Shown piece after piece: positions 20,379 to 33,290 of a stretch of 64,000 bases of DNA. Both the position numbers and the translations under genes were made by a program. The first letter of the stretch is position 1, and every line of letters starts with the position of its first letter. The notes below the pieces were generated by a model. The model saw only the letters and a list, made by a program, of their open reading frames with translations. It searched no databases and was not told where the DNA came from. Source of the DNA: Gorsachius magnificus (lineage: Eukaryota; Chordata; Aves; Pelecaniformes; Ardeidae); the NCBI GenBank assembly GCA_034008185.1, contig CM067084.1, positions 70,528,612 through 70,592,611 of the forward strand. The letters run 5' to 3'.

Positions 20379-23300
20379 CCAAACTCGGCTTTTTGGAACA
20401 GAGTAACCCTGTCAGTCCCACCACAAGGTGGGTAACACGGCTGCATGACAGGCTGTTGGTACAGTCCCACCCAACCACCGCTGATGGACCCAAGTGAGTA
20501 CAGCACATGCCTCTGGGACACCGGTAAAAAATCCAGGAAAAAATGAAAGAAATTGCTCGAGAAATCAACTGGCAGAGTCAGACATGATGGGAGGCCCAGC
20601 AACCCCCAGCAATCCTACGAAGAGCTAAGCTGGCAACCCACCACCTCCGACCAGAGGGCTGAACAGACCAGGGCAAGGAGGAAATGCTAGCAGAAGTGAC
20701 TACCAGGAGGAGGATGAGTATAAACACAGGTGAAGCTTTTCCTTCGGCTGATCCCAAACAGTGACTTGAGCAGGTTTCAGACTAAGAACAAAAGAAGGTA
20801 CACGCTTTGCATGCTGTCCTCCAGGGAGCAGAGGTACATCTGACACAGCCTAAAAGCATGTCTGCTGACTCAGGGGTGATTGTCTAATTAAAGGTATCTC
20901 TGGAAGAGTGCTTAGCATGTAGAGTATAGTGACTACAAACAGATCACAGCCTCAGAAGGCACAGCCTGATGATGGGAAAGGGATCTGAACAGACTTGCTC
21001 GCATTTAAAGAATGAATCAGGGCGTACCACGGCTCCACAGTTTGATCTGAAGATTGTCTGGAGAGCATTTACGCAGCAACCTCACCAGGAACTGAGTTAC
21101 TGATTCACAAAACACAGCACATCTGCGTTCTGCTTAGATAACACGATAGCCCCTTTACCTAAGCAACAGGAAGGTAAAGATGGCAATGAAGGGGACCAAA
21201 TGGAAACAGTAAGAAACCAACACAGTATGTTGGCTGAGCACAGAGCCCAGTTGGTTCTTACATCCCTCTGATGGCAACATAAACCTGCAGCAGAACCCAG
21301 GCATAAGCTTAAGTCTCAGTTCCTGCCATTGTATTTAATTAACATTTGAGATACTAAATAAAACCGAAGAGACTGGAGCACAGAATGCACCACTGAAAGG
21401 ACAGATAGCTGGGAGGTGTTACACCCAAACTCTATGGAAGACAAGAGTGGAAATAAACTTCAGACTCCATGGAAGTAACAGAAGATCTAAGGAAATAATT
21501 AAAAAAGAATGAGCCGTAAACAAACTCACAATATTTCTGTATCATTCAGATTCTATAATGAAAGATTATTACACAGCCAGTTGGAAGCATCACTCAGACA
21601 AAACAATAGATGGCTTTACTTGGTGCTGGGGAACACTTTCATGCATATTACATGAGAAAGATGAATCTGAATTTTAATCAGTATGGGGCCCTCAGTCAGA
21701 GGTGGTTATTGCAACTGTGCTCAAAGAAGTGTCTGTATTCCCCAGCAAAGACAAGATCACTTTCCTGTTCTGGGAGTTACTAAGCTCATCCAGGTACATG
21801 ACATGACAGTGCAGACAAGACAAGGCAGAACAGCGAGGAAAGTGTGGGCAACACCATTTCTACTGGAACAATATTTTCTGAGGGCATGAACACTGCATCA
21901 AACAAAAACAAGAAAAGACTTTGGTACTTACTGGCCTAATTCCTTCCCATATGTTTGTGCACAGCACATTCATGAGCATGTTTAGAAAATTAATAGGTTG
22001 GTTCCTAACTATCAACACAAGGAGGGTGTTTCATGGACAGGTAGAGCATAGAAACAAGAAACCAAAAACCTGAGGGAGCATGTTATGAAAAATGGTGGGA
22101 CAATATCCTCTCAAACTTGTGGTATTAGTAATTCAATAGCTTTCGTCTGGCGGGGGTCAAAATCCATCAGCATCTAGTAAAGACAGAAAAGAGGGCATAC
22201 AGCTTCCCAATAATCATAGAAAGAATCTGGTAAAGCAGCTCAATTCTACTATAAACCTGACCTGAGCTCATCCAGTTTAAATGCAAATTTCCAGCTCATT
22301 CTGGCAGCTTAGAAATGAAGAAGGCTTTGAAATACGGTGATGTGTATTGTTGTAAGTGTGTAATACAAATGAACTGAGAAGAAAATGACTTTAACTAAAA
22401 CTTTTCTGTGATGCCATTTGCAAATGTGAAATAAATAATTGACAAAAGGCACCAACCCCACACAGGGAAAATTGGAATGGCAACTACAGTGTCCTGCAAG
22501 ACACAAGAAACAAAAACTGGGCTGCAAACACTTGTTTGTCCTTAATCCTTATGCAATCATGTATGATGACCGAAAGTATTCCATAACCAACCACATCAGG
22601 TCCAGAAGGCTCTGCTGTTCTGGACACTTGTGATCAACGAGAACATGAACCTACAGCAGGTACATAGAAATACTGATGTAGTTCAATAGAATTAAACTAT
22701 AGCTCAAAATGGAACTGATAGAGCCTTTCTTATACACAGTGAAGTGAAATGAAGCCTGAGAGGAATATGATTGTGATTTCAAAGGGTATCCGAGGCACAG
22801 GTACCAAGGTGAGGAACGAAGCTACTTAAACACAAAGACAAGGGCTTGCAATGACCGCTGGGATGGTGGAACAGCCTTTCAGATTGAAATAGTGGGTTAA
22901 ATAAACAGAAATGCTAGTAAATAGATCTGGATAAGTTTCAGCAAGGGTTAACATTTTATAATTGCCTGCAGTAAGAGTGACTGAACTGTCTAATCAAAAA
23001 GGCCCCTTTAGTTGTTCCTTTGTTACAGAAGAACTTGTTGAGATTTGTTCAAACCAAAGCTATTAGCCAGCTCTGAATGAAACAACTGAATTTTTGTTGA
23101 ATTTACTTTTGTTGCTTTAAAAAATGTTCTGCAAGGACAAAAACTCCAAGGCTAATACCATCTTAAGATTATCTTTTAAGAAGAACAGAGAATAACAACT
23201 GCTTTTCAGTGTCAGCAGAAAAGGCAAGATGAAATACGGATTCATAGGCACCCACCTGGCACATGAGCCCCTTGCTTTTGTTATGGCACCAGTCTCACTC

Positions 23301-26300
23301 CGCGTTTTACAGGAAGCTTTAAGACTGGCACTTTTTTGGCTGTTGTTCAACGAACGATTAATGTAAAGGGTGATATATCACCTCAAAAATCCTTTTGATT
23401 TCAGGATGATTTTTTCCTTCTCCAAGGACATTGCCTCCTTTCAGCATTTTCTAATAAATATCTGAGAGTATACCTGACAGGCATCCAGATAAAGGGAGGC
23501 TGTCAAATTGCTTCTCCACAATAGGAAACCCATTTATATGAAACACTCCTACAGAGTGACTGTGTACGTTGCAGGAAAGGTTCGGAGGAAGATGACCTAT
23601 CCTTTTGATTTATGCCTACAGGGGTCCTGGCATCTTGCTGGACACTTGTTGCGGTTAAATAATTATTAAATTGTCAATATTCCAAGAAAAATAAAACATA
23701 TACGCAATTTTACTGTGAAAATAATGCAAAATAGCTGGGCTGCTTGTATTTGATTTTGTTGGACTGCACAGTGCACTGAAATCACGACTGTCGGATGCGA
23801 TATGACAACCAAATGCTTGGAGGCCAGGAGTATTCTGTTGCTGTCATGCTGCGGATAATTTATGCCAGTAATCCTCAGGCGCACCTGACCAGCAGGACAC
23901 ACTGGATCTTATTCTATTGCCTCAGGGGAAAAGTACTTCAAGGCAACTTGGTGATAGTGCAGTGATGGGATGCCAGGTGTGAAACCACTGGCAGCACGGC
24001 GAGGCACACACCGAGCGTTGCCTCTGTTATTCCTCCAAGCCCATCATCTAGCGCTGCATCTTGCCTGCCAAGCACAGGAAAGTATCATAAAAGTAGCTGC
24101 TGATGTAGAGATGGAGAAAGCAGGCTAAAAGACGCAAGCCCTCGCAGTAAACAGAGTAAAGAGGGGTGAACCAAAATGACCCTCTTTCAGACACGGTGAT
24201 CTCCTGCTCTGCTGCTGACCCTGGCAAAGCTCCACCCGCTGCTGGCACTGTATTCAAGTAGCAAAGCCGTATCAACGTGCCCGGGCAAGCGGTGTTTCAG
24301 CTCTGCAGGAGCACTCCGAGCCGCCCTTAAGCTCACATCCTTTATCTGCAGCTTTTACTTTGCCGGCCATCTGAAGGAGCTGTAGGCACAGGCTAAAGCA
24401 AGTGAGGATTTGTGCTTTCTAAGCCTGACAGAAAGTCTGCTAGGCCAGATGTAGGCAAGCGAATGTATACAGAAAAAGATAATTACTGAGAGATTGTGTC
24501 CCTAGTGATTCTCTTCGTTCAAGTATATGCAAGGTCCAACTTTGTCCCTTGTTTTAAGACTCGGTCCAAAGCCCACTGAGTCCAGGAAAACTGTCCGGGC
24601 TTCAATGTGTTTTAAGAACTGCAGACTTCATTTAAACTATTAACAGCATGTCTCTAAATAAAATTAATTTTATACTCTTGGTTCATGGGCTGTTGAATAA
24701 CAAAACTGATACAAGATTTGGCCTGAGCAAATATGCAGGTCTATTTACAGATTTACAAAGGAAACCTTGCACAGCACCTGCCCACACATAGTTCTGGCTC
24801 CTGGCACTACTTAAAGCAGTATTGAATTCCTTCCCACCCACACATCTTTACGTAAGTAAAAGCTTAAACATCAATTCAGACTAAACATTTTTGAATGCAG
24901 AATCCCTTGAGTGCCATAAAAAGAAACAGTGGTGTAAATGAAACTTTAATTTCCATCACGCTCACTAACTGATGTGCTAAACCCATAGATTTTAAAACAC
25001 TGCACAGTTTATTTAAAGTTATTGATTCCCATTTCCAGTAAATTCCAGCAGCACATTGTGTTTCCACTGGAGGCTGGGACCACCACTAGATGTTATTCAG
25101 CACGTGGAAAAAGTTTCTGGCCTGAATGGCTGGCAAAAAGAGGTGCCATGTGAAGAACGGCAACCTGGAGCAGAATTTCCTAGCCTCTGGTGGCCCGGGG
25201 GATTTCTTCCACTCGACTACGAAATCGTGGTCTATGGAAAGTGGCTAGGAAAGGTAGCTCAGTATTTGTGTCACTGAGCAATGTAATTATGTACAGTTTT
25301 TATAGAGATTGGCATCAGCTATAAATTTTTAGGAGTCCCTAGATTCAAGGTAGGTTGAAAATCACCATGCAGGAGCATTAATGGAAAGGACAATTAGACT
25401 TTAGCCACTGCCACTGATGTCCAGTCTAGCATAAAGAGAAAGATAATATGACAATCTCTGATCAGATCGGATAATAAAGAGGGGCTAACAAGGAGGCATC
25501 CAGTAGAGAAAGGTTACCAAAAACCAGCTAATGATCAATTCCATTAGTTCAACATGGCTTCAGGAGAAATCTTTAAAGTCAGACTGGGGTTTGAGCTTGC
25601 CCTGGTGTTCAAAGGTCAAAAAGCTGATGGTTTTGTCCTTCCCTTCTGACTCCACCTGGTCTTTTGCAGGACAGCAGAAGTCTGTCATCTTTTTCACAAA
25701 TTACTATGTGCTACTGTCTTAAAATAGCACAACTCATAACCCATATTTGGATAACGCAGGACAACGAGAGGCCTGGGACATTTCCTGGCTGATCTCAAAG
25801 TGGCACCGACACCAAGAAAACCACCACTGCCTGACAGCAGCAACAGAATTGCAGAAAAATTGGCAAAAATCAGCTTCTGCCATGATGGAAAAACCAGCTC
25901 AGCTTCATGACTTCACGGAGATAAAAGTGTCCTCAGCATTACGGGCAGGTCAGAGGGAAGGGCCATGTTCAGACTCCACTTTGCCAGGCTCAACATGGGA
26001 AGACCACGCTCCAGACCAGTCAGCTCGAACTGTGTCAACTTCCACGGTAATTCCCACTGCATCTCAGAGAAATATTTTTGTTACTCCAAAATCCAAACTG
26101 AACTACTGCAAAACCCAGCGGTGACCTCGTGGACCTCGTTCATACTTCACACCATTTCACTCGCTGCAGCTGTACCAACTTTAAGGGAATTTACACATTA
26201 ATGCAGGAGAAAGGAAAAGTAGGTCAGTTGTCTTTAGAAAAACAACTTGAATCTTCAGAGCCAATTTATTAACTGAATCTACATAAATATGAAAGAATGA

Positions 26301-27545
26301 GGATCTCAATTGGCTTCAGTTTATGAAGCTAGCACCTGAACTCTGCATTTCAAAGGCATGCGCGTTTTGCATAATTTTCATGCCTCTCATCAACCCCGTC
26401 CCTTGTAATTTATGCTATATGCATCTTGAATTAAAGAAAAATAATCATTTTCAGGCACTGTTAACCATGAAATGGATTCTCCAAGTTTCACTGCATATTA
26501 ATAAGACCACTTTTGCATCCATTCAGATCTATGCATAATTATTTTATAGTACCCTTTTTGGTTGAATTTTGCTACAATATATATACCAACTCTGGATATG
26601 GACGTTTCTAGCACAAACATTCCCCTCCTATAATGATTTCAGCATATCTCATTACATTAAGTAGAATTAAAATTGGGAAAAAAAAAACCAAAAAAATAAT
26701 CTTGTTCAGGTCACAAACCAAAAGCTGGCAGCGCTTAGGGAGAAACTATGATTAAGGTATTCTACATAATAGATGTAGAACCCAACTGTTTGTTGGGCTT
26801 TTTTACTTTGTTGTGCAGCATATAGCATTATTCACCATCAAATAAAGGTTACTATGAAAGGCTGGCCAAGAGCTTGATCTGATAAATTAGTTCTTATGTT
26901 CATAAAATGCTACTGGCTTATGTATCTCTTAAAACTGGGCATAAATGAGATAACAGAGTAACACACTAAAATGAAGCAGAACATCAGTCATCCAGTTGTT
27001 CGACCCCCGTAAGTTGCATCTGTATTTTCTGCTTCAGCCAATGAACGCAGGTCTCCATGGATTGCCCTTATCACCATGCACAAAATTCTCCAAAAATTAA
27101 TAAAAATATGGATAATTTATCAGTATTAGGGCTAAAACTGTGTTCACCTTTCAGCAGGCCAAACCATGATTTGCTTACGCTTTTCTAAAAAAAAATGCTG
27201 AAAATATTTTCTTCAAATCTACTGTAAAGTCAGTAACAGATGAGCATTAAAACTTGTTTATAGTTTATTCTGTAACAAGACAGCTGCTCCCAACTGGAGG
27301 AACTAAATTACAGATCCCAATCAGTATCTTTACTGTAAACATCTCCAAGAACATACACTTCTACTTGTTCTGCAGGGAATTTCCTACCCAGAGACTGAGC
27401 ACAGAAGGGTACTAAAGACTTTATAAAAAAAGGAAGTATTCTTCTTTCCTTTTAAAACTCTGTACTTTCATTTTCAGTTATCAAGCAGGAGTCTTCTCAT
27501 AAGGCTTGCTCCAGGGAAAGCTGATCCTTAGAATTGTATGAAACT

Positions 27546-27762
27546 GGCTGGGACCTGTGGACTTGGCCAGGCCAACCTCTAACACACAGCAGGTCAACCT
27601 TTGAACTTAAGTTGCTCAGGCTTTTGACACTTGGATTTTGAAAATCGCCAAAGATTGCAATTCCACAGCCTTTGTAGGTGACCTGTTCCCAGGCTTATTT
27701 CACCATAGGGAATTCTTTGCCTTCTCTTCTGCAAGTTGAACCCAATTCCCTCAACCAGACAG
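27546..27762 (-). mobile_element. Old CR1 retrotransposon fragment (3' region)
   Basis: The plus strand follows, with many substitutions, the reverse complement of a CR1 3' region: GGGACCTGTGGA, then GGTTGCTCAGG-like, then GGATTTTGAAAATCGCCAAA, then ATTCCACAGCCT, then GACCTGTTCCCA, then CAAGTTGAACCCAATTCCCTC. The same blocks, less decayed, occur in the long CR1 at 42.45-44.58 kb (CCACCACCTCCCTGGGCAGC and onwards). The element is in the same orientation as AFAP1 and lies 125 bases beyond the exon 2 donor. Its decay suggests it is much older than the 42 kb copy. Confidence 0.65.
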
Positions 27763-27886
27763 GAGTTGAGAGGAATAATGTTTTCCCTGGACCTGCAGGC
27801 TCCTTCCCCTTGTAAACATTTCTGTTAGTGCTTATCACAAATATAGTCTCTCTTACATATACTTATATATTTAAATTAACACTCAC

Positions 27887-27984
27887 CAGCCACTGCTGAG
27901 GTATTTCTGGCAGAGGCATTTGAGGAGGTGCTGGCAAACTGTTGGCAACTTCTTGCTTCTGTACATGTTCTTTTATTTCAAAAC
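27887..27984 (-). CDS. AFAP1: AFAP1 coding exon 2 (residues 43-75), Src SH3-binding motif
   Basis: This 98-base exon completes Gly43 with its first two bases and then encodes 32 residues from Phe44 to Leu75. The proline-rich stretch [12 protein letters not shown] (residues 60-71) is the Src SH3 ligand of AFAP-110, and Pro71, whose mutation is known to abolish SH3 binding, is present. The acceptor is CTTCCACAG at 27993-27985 and the donor is CTG|GTGAGT at 27886, both strong. The exon ends in phase 0. Residues 72-75 read QQWL, where the mammalian protein as I remember it has QPWL. A peptide continuing past the donor is intron read-through and is not part of the protein. Confidence 0.95.
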
Positions 27985-30900
27985 CTGTGGAAGAGCAGCA
28001 CACATCGCTTAACACTTCAGTGGATGTAAATGGGACATTTTTTCCACAGGTGGACACCACGTCTGACTGTCACCCACCAAAATCTGGCACGTGGTGCTGC
28101 TCACAACCTACCTCCCAAGTGCAGTTACTGAGGCAGGACTGGAAGAATGCTGGGAATTCAGGAATTGAATCAAGCAGAACACATACTTACTCTATATGAT
28201 AATGACATATATGCTATTTGCATCAACAAATACCAGACACAGAAAAAAATTACGGGAAATCATTCTGAACTGCCTATCCATCTGGAACTGAAAGACTTAA
28301 ACAGCTACAATTCAAACACATTGCCAGGTGCCTACCACACAGATAAAACCACTTATGGGGTAGATACCACACTTGTGAATGTCTCAATGGCACCATACAG
28401 TGAATAAAACACGATCAGCCTGTGGGCAGTATGCGGCTGGCTGCCTCTTACCAGGGGAGAGAGAAACAGTTGTTCCCATGGCACACTGTGTAAGGCCACT
28501 GTGCAGAAATGAGTCCAAAACCACCTTTCATGCCAAAAGAGTGGGCAAGAGGGCAGAAGAAGAGACCCTGCCTCTCTCCCTCCCCTGCAGCAGTGGGGAC
28601 AGCTATTCAGCCAAGCCCACAGTGCCCATGTACCCTGGGCTCCCTGCTGCCACCTCCTTCTCTGATCATGGAGATGTGGTGCGAGTCTGCACAATTCCTG
28701 GGAGATGCAGGATGCTCTGACACCCCAACCTGGAGCACGCTGCTGCTGGGGGGGGGCATTGCTCTAACCAACTCACCATTAACAGAACTACGCACTGAGC
28801 ATGTTTCCCCAATATTTCCTTCTTCCTCTCATTTTTTTTTTTTAAATAATCCCATAGTTTTCCAGGTGAATTTGAAAAGGGAAAAAGAGTAGAATGCAAA
28901 AGCTGCTCTGAGGGTCCTTTGTATCCCTATTGTATCCCAGGGGAAAAGAGGAGTGACCCACTCGTTCTGAGGTTTTGGCACAATAATCCCAGTTGAACTC
29001 ACTTCATAGGAACATGATATCGTTTATTTTTCTAAATATCAAAAGGGAGATTAGGGTGCATCTCTTCAATGTTCTGGCAAAAATTCAGTCAAAGGATTGT
29101 ACCTTGCTTACCCCTAGACTGAATTTAGCTCCTAGTGTTTAGTTTAGTTTTTAAAATATATATTTATGTAGTCAAATGGATGTCTTTTTGTCAAGATCAT
29201 ATAGTTCTCAAAAATGTAATCAATGATGAAATGTTTCTTGTCATAATAACCCAGTCCCACTGGCTGTGAAATCATGGATTGAAAAACAACACTGATAAAA
29301 TAAACTGGCTCTAAGGGCCACAGATTCTTCTTTCTTCCTACAAATCAAGAGGGGGATTAGTCTTGGGAAACACTTGATTTCTTTTTCCAGTGTAACTTTC
29401 ATTTGTTCCTCTTTATGTAGGATGAATCCATATTATGGCTGCTATCCATATGCAAGTCTCCCATACTTTCCAGAACAACCAGAAGTCAAATATGAAGGGC
29501 TTTTTACTGCAAAAAAAAGTATTCCAAGTGAATTCTATTGACTCTGTAAAACTATTTTTTCCCCACTTTTAAATATGTGTGTTTAAGCAAGAACCTGCTC
29601 TAACATTTTCTTGTACCAAATTACACAGCAGAGTCAGCATTATAGGTTTTCGGCATCAGGTCCTTTTAAGGAAAACAGGCTATGTTGACAGTCATATTAA
29701 ATTACTAAATCCACCAACAGTTCTTACTCCAAAATAAACTGTTTCTGTCTTTGCTTTTTAGAAGAAACTGAGTTTCAGAAGGAAATGCCAAGTGTTTTGT
29801 TCAGACCTACAACCCATTGGGCATGCCAAGGTTCAGGAAGAAAAATAAAGTTTATAGTTTTGCCAGCTATTCAGAATAACCACTGGTTTGGATGTGGGGC
29901 AGGTCAAGGCCAGGAAGCTCCGACCTGAAGAAAACATCTGCCTGGCCCAATCCTCTCTGGTTGATAGATATTAAATGAAGAAAACAGCGTGCATTTGAGA
30001 GAACAAAACAAGGCAAAAGGTTTCTAAAGAATTCCCCAAGTAAGAACTTACTGAGTTTGAAGTGTTTTACTAAAAGCCAACCAGCCCATTATAATAATTT
30101 CCACACTTTTACAAAGAAAAACATAATTGTTCATTTCCAGATGTTACAAAGAACCCAGCCAGTTCCCAGTTGCACAGATCCTTCGTTACCATTCCCCATT
30201 GATCTTAAACGGCTTGCTCCAGCAATCAAAATATCCTGTTGGATACACACAGTTAATTTTTGCAAAGGCGTATAATGAGTCTGAACTCAGCATAGTCCTC
30301 AAGCCTCTTAAACTGTGCCAGCAAGCCGAGAGCTCTCGTGGAGTTATGCAGGTGGAGTAAAACAACATTTTGCAAAACAGACTCTGAATGACAGTTCAGC
30401 TTAGTTGCAAAGTACTGTGCATTTATGCATCTTTTAATGCTTTTAATTTTAATGAAGGGATGAATAGTTTCAAAGGGATGGGACTACTGAATGTTATAAC
30501 CGATAAAAAAAGCAGCAGGGTCAGCTCCATTAAAGCACAGGACTCCCCGGGTAGTTTCACACACGCTTGAAGCCAGCCAGGGATGGCAGGGCTCCCAAGG
30601 AGGCAGCTCCCCTCCTTCCCTGCCTTGGTCCTGTCCCCGCACCAACCTCTCCTTTGTGCCAGCGTAAGCGTGTGTGTGGCCTCAGGTTGAACTGGACCAG
30701 GGAAGTAATGCTGGTTAGGACTAAACCAGAAAAAAAAATAAAAAATAAAGCAAATAATGCTTGTGTTAGCAGAAAGGAAGATGCAACACATGATGAGCAA
30801 GAATGAGTAGCCTGGGGAGAGAAACAGGATGCTTTTTTTAGAGGCCATGCTGGCTTAAACTCTATTTAAACTGCAGTTCCATAAAGTAGAGTTTATAGAC

Positions 30901-31324
30901 ACATAAAGCATAGACCTATAACCTCTTGCTTAACTGAACTATGGGATTTCCTTGAAATAATTAATTCTTGCTTGAACTAGAGCATATCTTTTAGCAAAAT
31001 ATTCTATCTTGATAAAATGCCAGCAATGGCATGCAGACCTTACGAAGTTCTTCCATTAGTTCATAGCTTCAGTGCTCAAAACATGTGCTTTATTTCCACT
31101 TTGAAACAAACATTCCACCATCTCACACTGCTTATTGTTGTGTAAGTCTAAGAGCTCATTCTCAGTCATTCTTTACAAGTTTAATTACGATACCTCATTA
31201 TGGACAATTTGAAGGCGTATTTCTAAATGTGTGTCTAAATTTTATCCCCTTGAAGGCAGGTGCTAGAAGTGTGTATAATGTTCCAGTAACAACTGCATTG
31301 AACCAAGCTCCGTTGCTTAATATA

Positions 31325-31395
31325 CGGATCTCATATGGATCTTGTTAATGGATGGATCCTGCAATAGGATATAATGGATCTTGGTATAGATCCTG
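31325..31395. repeat. Imperfect GGATC-bearing tandem repeat
   Basis: Five GGATC or AGATC words occur in about 70 bases, with units such as ATGGATCCTGCAATAGGATA, TAATGGATCTTGG and TATAGATCCTGTAACAGG. It looks like a degenerate tandem array of units of roughly 15-22 bases. Confidence 0.5.
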
Positions 31396-32443
31396 TAACA
31401 GGCTTTAAAACCTAAACAGTAGGTGCCAAAGGTAGACGGCTATGGTCCTTGAGTCTTCTTACCCTTGGCCACATCTACTGTCATAAATTAAACCATGTAC
31501 CCTGGTACAGAGAAATCCATGCCCATGCGGTTAAAATCTCTCACCCCTCAAAACCAGGGTGGAGTGTGATGATTTTGAACTGTCTGTTGGGAACATATCT
31601 TTGCCCGTGCTAGCTTCCAAATCATGCCTAGGAACTGATGGAGGACATGAGCCAGCTCAGGCCAAATGCATGCCAAGGACCACTCCGTAATTTTAACAGC
31701 ATAAAGAATTGAGTTCCAGGGTCCAGAAACATACCCAGCACTGTTTAATTTACTAGTTAGAGCTGTAGCTTTTGTGTCCTGAAACACCACCCACAGTCCA
31801 GAAGAAAAGGATATGACAGCCCTTGCCTGTGTTCGCAAAGTTGGCAACAGAATGTTGTCCGACTTCTTGAGGAAGTGAAATGTTTTTCTTAATAAATCCA
31901 GTTGAAAAGATTACAAGAAGAACATGCAGTGTCAGATCAGCATTCTTGAGGTTATTTTGAACTCCTGTAAAATACAGCTGTTTCTAAACATATCAAATTG
32001 CAGGTTCTCACCTACAGATTTTGGCTTGGGGGAGTTTAGTGTATTTTGAGCAGCTTTTGGAGCACGAAGCCTCCTTCCACAATATGTGAAATTGGTACCT
32101 GCCTCCTTCTCTCAGCAGTGAAGTAAAAATAGTGATGGGTCTTTAAGAATGTCAAAATGGAAAGGAGGACAATCATTATTTTCAAGTTGATCCCCTCAGA
32201 CTTGAATCCTGTGGCAAAAATTATTTCTTTACTGAAGGGGGGAAACACTGCATCAAACAAGACCGTATTTTTTTAGCACTGGAGAAGAAACAAATCATGA
32301 GAAATGCAGCTGCTCACAAGGCGGCATTTTTCTTCAACACACTCTGGTATTCAAAAACCTAAACACTGAGAGTTTATACCAACAGTATTTCTGTCAAATG
32401 TAGGAGAGACAGAGGTCTTATAGCCCAGGTGCCTCTTTATAAA

Positions 32444-32475
32444 AAAGGTCTTTTCCAACCAAATGATTCTATGAA
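32444..32475 (+). mobile_element. CR1 3' tail fragment, plus orientation
   Basis: AAAGGTCTTTTCCAACC followed by AAATGATTCTATGAAAC is the terminal 30 bases of avian CR1 with one ATTCTATG unit. This is the only CR1 piece in the window oriented opposite to AFAP1. Nothing upstream of the tail is recognisable. Confidence 0.75.
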
Positions 32476-32885
32476 ACATAGTGAGGAATATTCTTTGTAG
32501 AAGCTCTGTGGAAAGGTTGCTGTATGCAGTAAATCATTTATATTGCATTCAGTTCCATAATCTTGACAGAGACAGAAGTGATTGTGCAATCAAAATAGTT
32601 TCGGATAGGAAGAAAAGGGGAAAGTGAATATAACTCTAATTGCAAAATGCAAATCAAACATGCTGACCACCGTTTCCTCTGGCTTGACACTCCTGTATCA
32701 GTCATGCACCAGAGTCCATCTCAAGATCAAAGCCTTTTGATGGATTTGGGTCATCTCACAGAGATGCAGCATGCAGCACCCATGCATCCATAAAATGGTG
32801 CTGTGGCCAGAACTCTCTGATGCGGTATTACTTTTCCATCAAAACAAATAAATAGCATTGCTGCCACAAATAAGATGAAGTAACC

Positions 32886-32897
32886 ATATATATATAT
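32886..32897. repeat. (AT)6 dinucleotide repeat
   Basis: Six AT units in the first AFAP1 coding intron. Confidence 0.85.
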
Positions 32898-33161
32898 CAG
32901 CAGACGTGAAAACATTCTATCTAGCACGTAATTTTGTGGCTGGATTCACCCATGTGCACCCAAGATACTCCCAGTATGCTTTCTGCTATATTTCATTGCT
33001 GAACACGAAGGAAAGCATTCAGGAAAGTTACACTTTGGCTTCACCCTGTCTTTCTGTCTTGCTTCAATTTAGGGCTTGGCTTTAGCCCTTAAAGCTATTT
33101 CACTGAGTACAGACTTATGCTGTGCATTCTGCAAGCGAGAAAACCCACCCCTGACACTGAC

Positions 33162-33290
33162 CTTTTGATGACTGTATCCTCAGGAGAATGTTAGTTATTA
33201 CTGCCTTCTTCTCCCTGACAGTGGAAGTTAGATATTCATGGTCCAGAAGTTCAAGAAACAGGCGCAGCTCAACTATTAACTCTTCCATGG
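33162..33290 (-). CDS. AFAP1: AFAP1 first coding exon (residues 1-43)
   Basis: The ATG is at 33288-33286 and the exon codes for 42 full codons plus the first base of a glycine codon. The peptide starts [20 protein letters not shown] and ends near IQSSK, as in mammalian AFAP1. The start is supported by the family start and by a CCATGG context. The 3' splice site sits just two bases before the ATG: a T-rich tract and CAG at 33293-33291. Almost all of the 5' UTR is therefore on another exon upstream, and the -3 base of the start context comes from that exon. The 5' splice site reads AAAG|GTCAGT (donor at 33161-33160). The segment is leucine-rich and acidic and probably helical; no catalytic role is known for it. 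Confidence 0.95.

Larger units (their letters stand above)
15567..27886 (-). other. AFAP1 intron between coding exons 2 and 3
   Basis: The largest fully contained intron, 12320 bases. Its 3' end on the minus strand carries the 18-T tract of the exon 3 acceptor. Inside are a (GCCA)4 run near 20362 and, at the exon 2 end, an eroded CR1 fragment at 27546-27762. The rest is AT-rich sequence in which I see no gene, RNA or recent mobile element. Confidence 0.85.
27985..33161 (-). other. AFAP1 intron between coding exons 1 and 2
   Basis: This 5177-base GT-AG intron contains a moderately GC-rich stretch at 28.4-28.8 kb with overlapping short frames on both strands that match nothing familiar. It also holds a cluster of GGATC-containing imperfect repeats at 31.32-31.40 kb, a short CR1 tail at 32.45 kb and an AT dinucleotide run at 32886-32897. 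No other exon was recognised. Confidence 0.85.

Noticed and set aside
28353..28892. Dense overlapping open frames on both strands in the first coding intron
   Set aside because: Local GC rise lowers stop frequency; no homology and no splice evidence.
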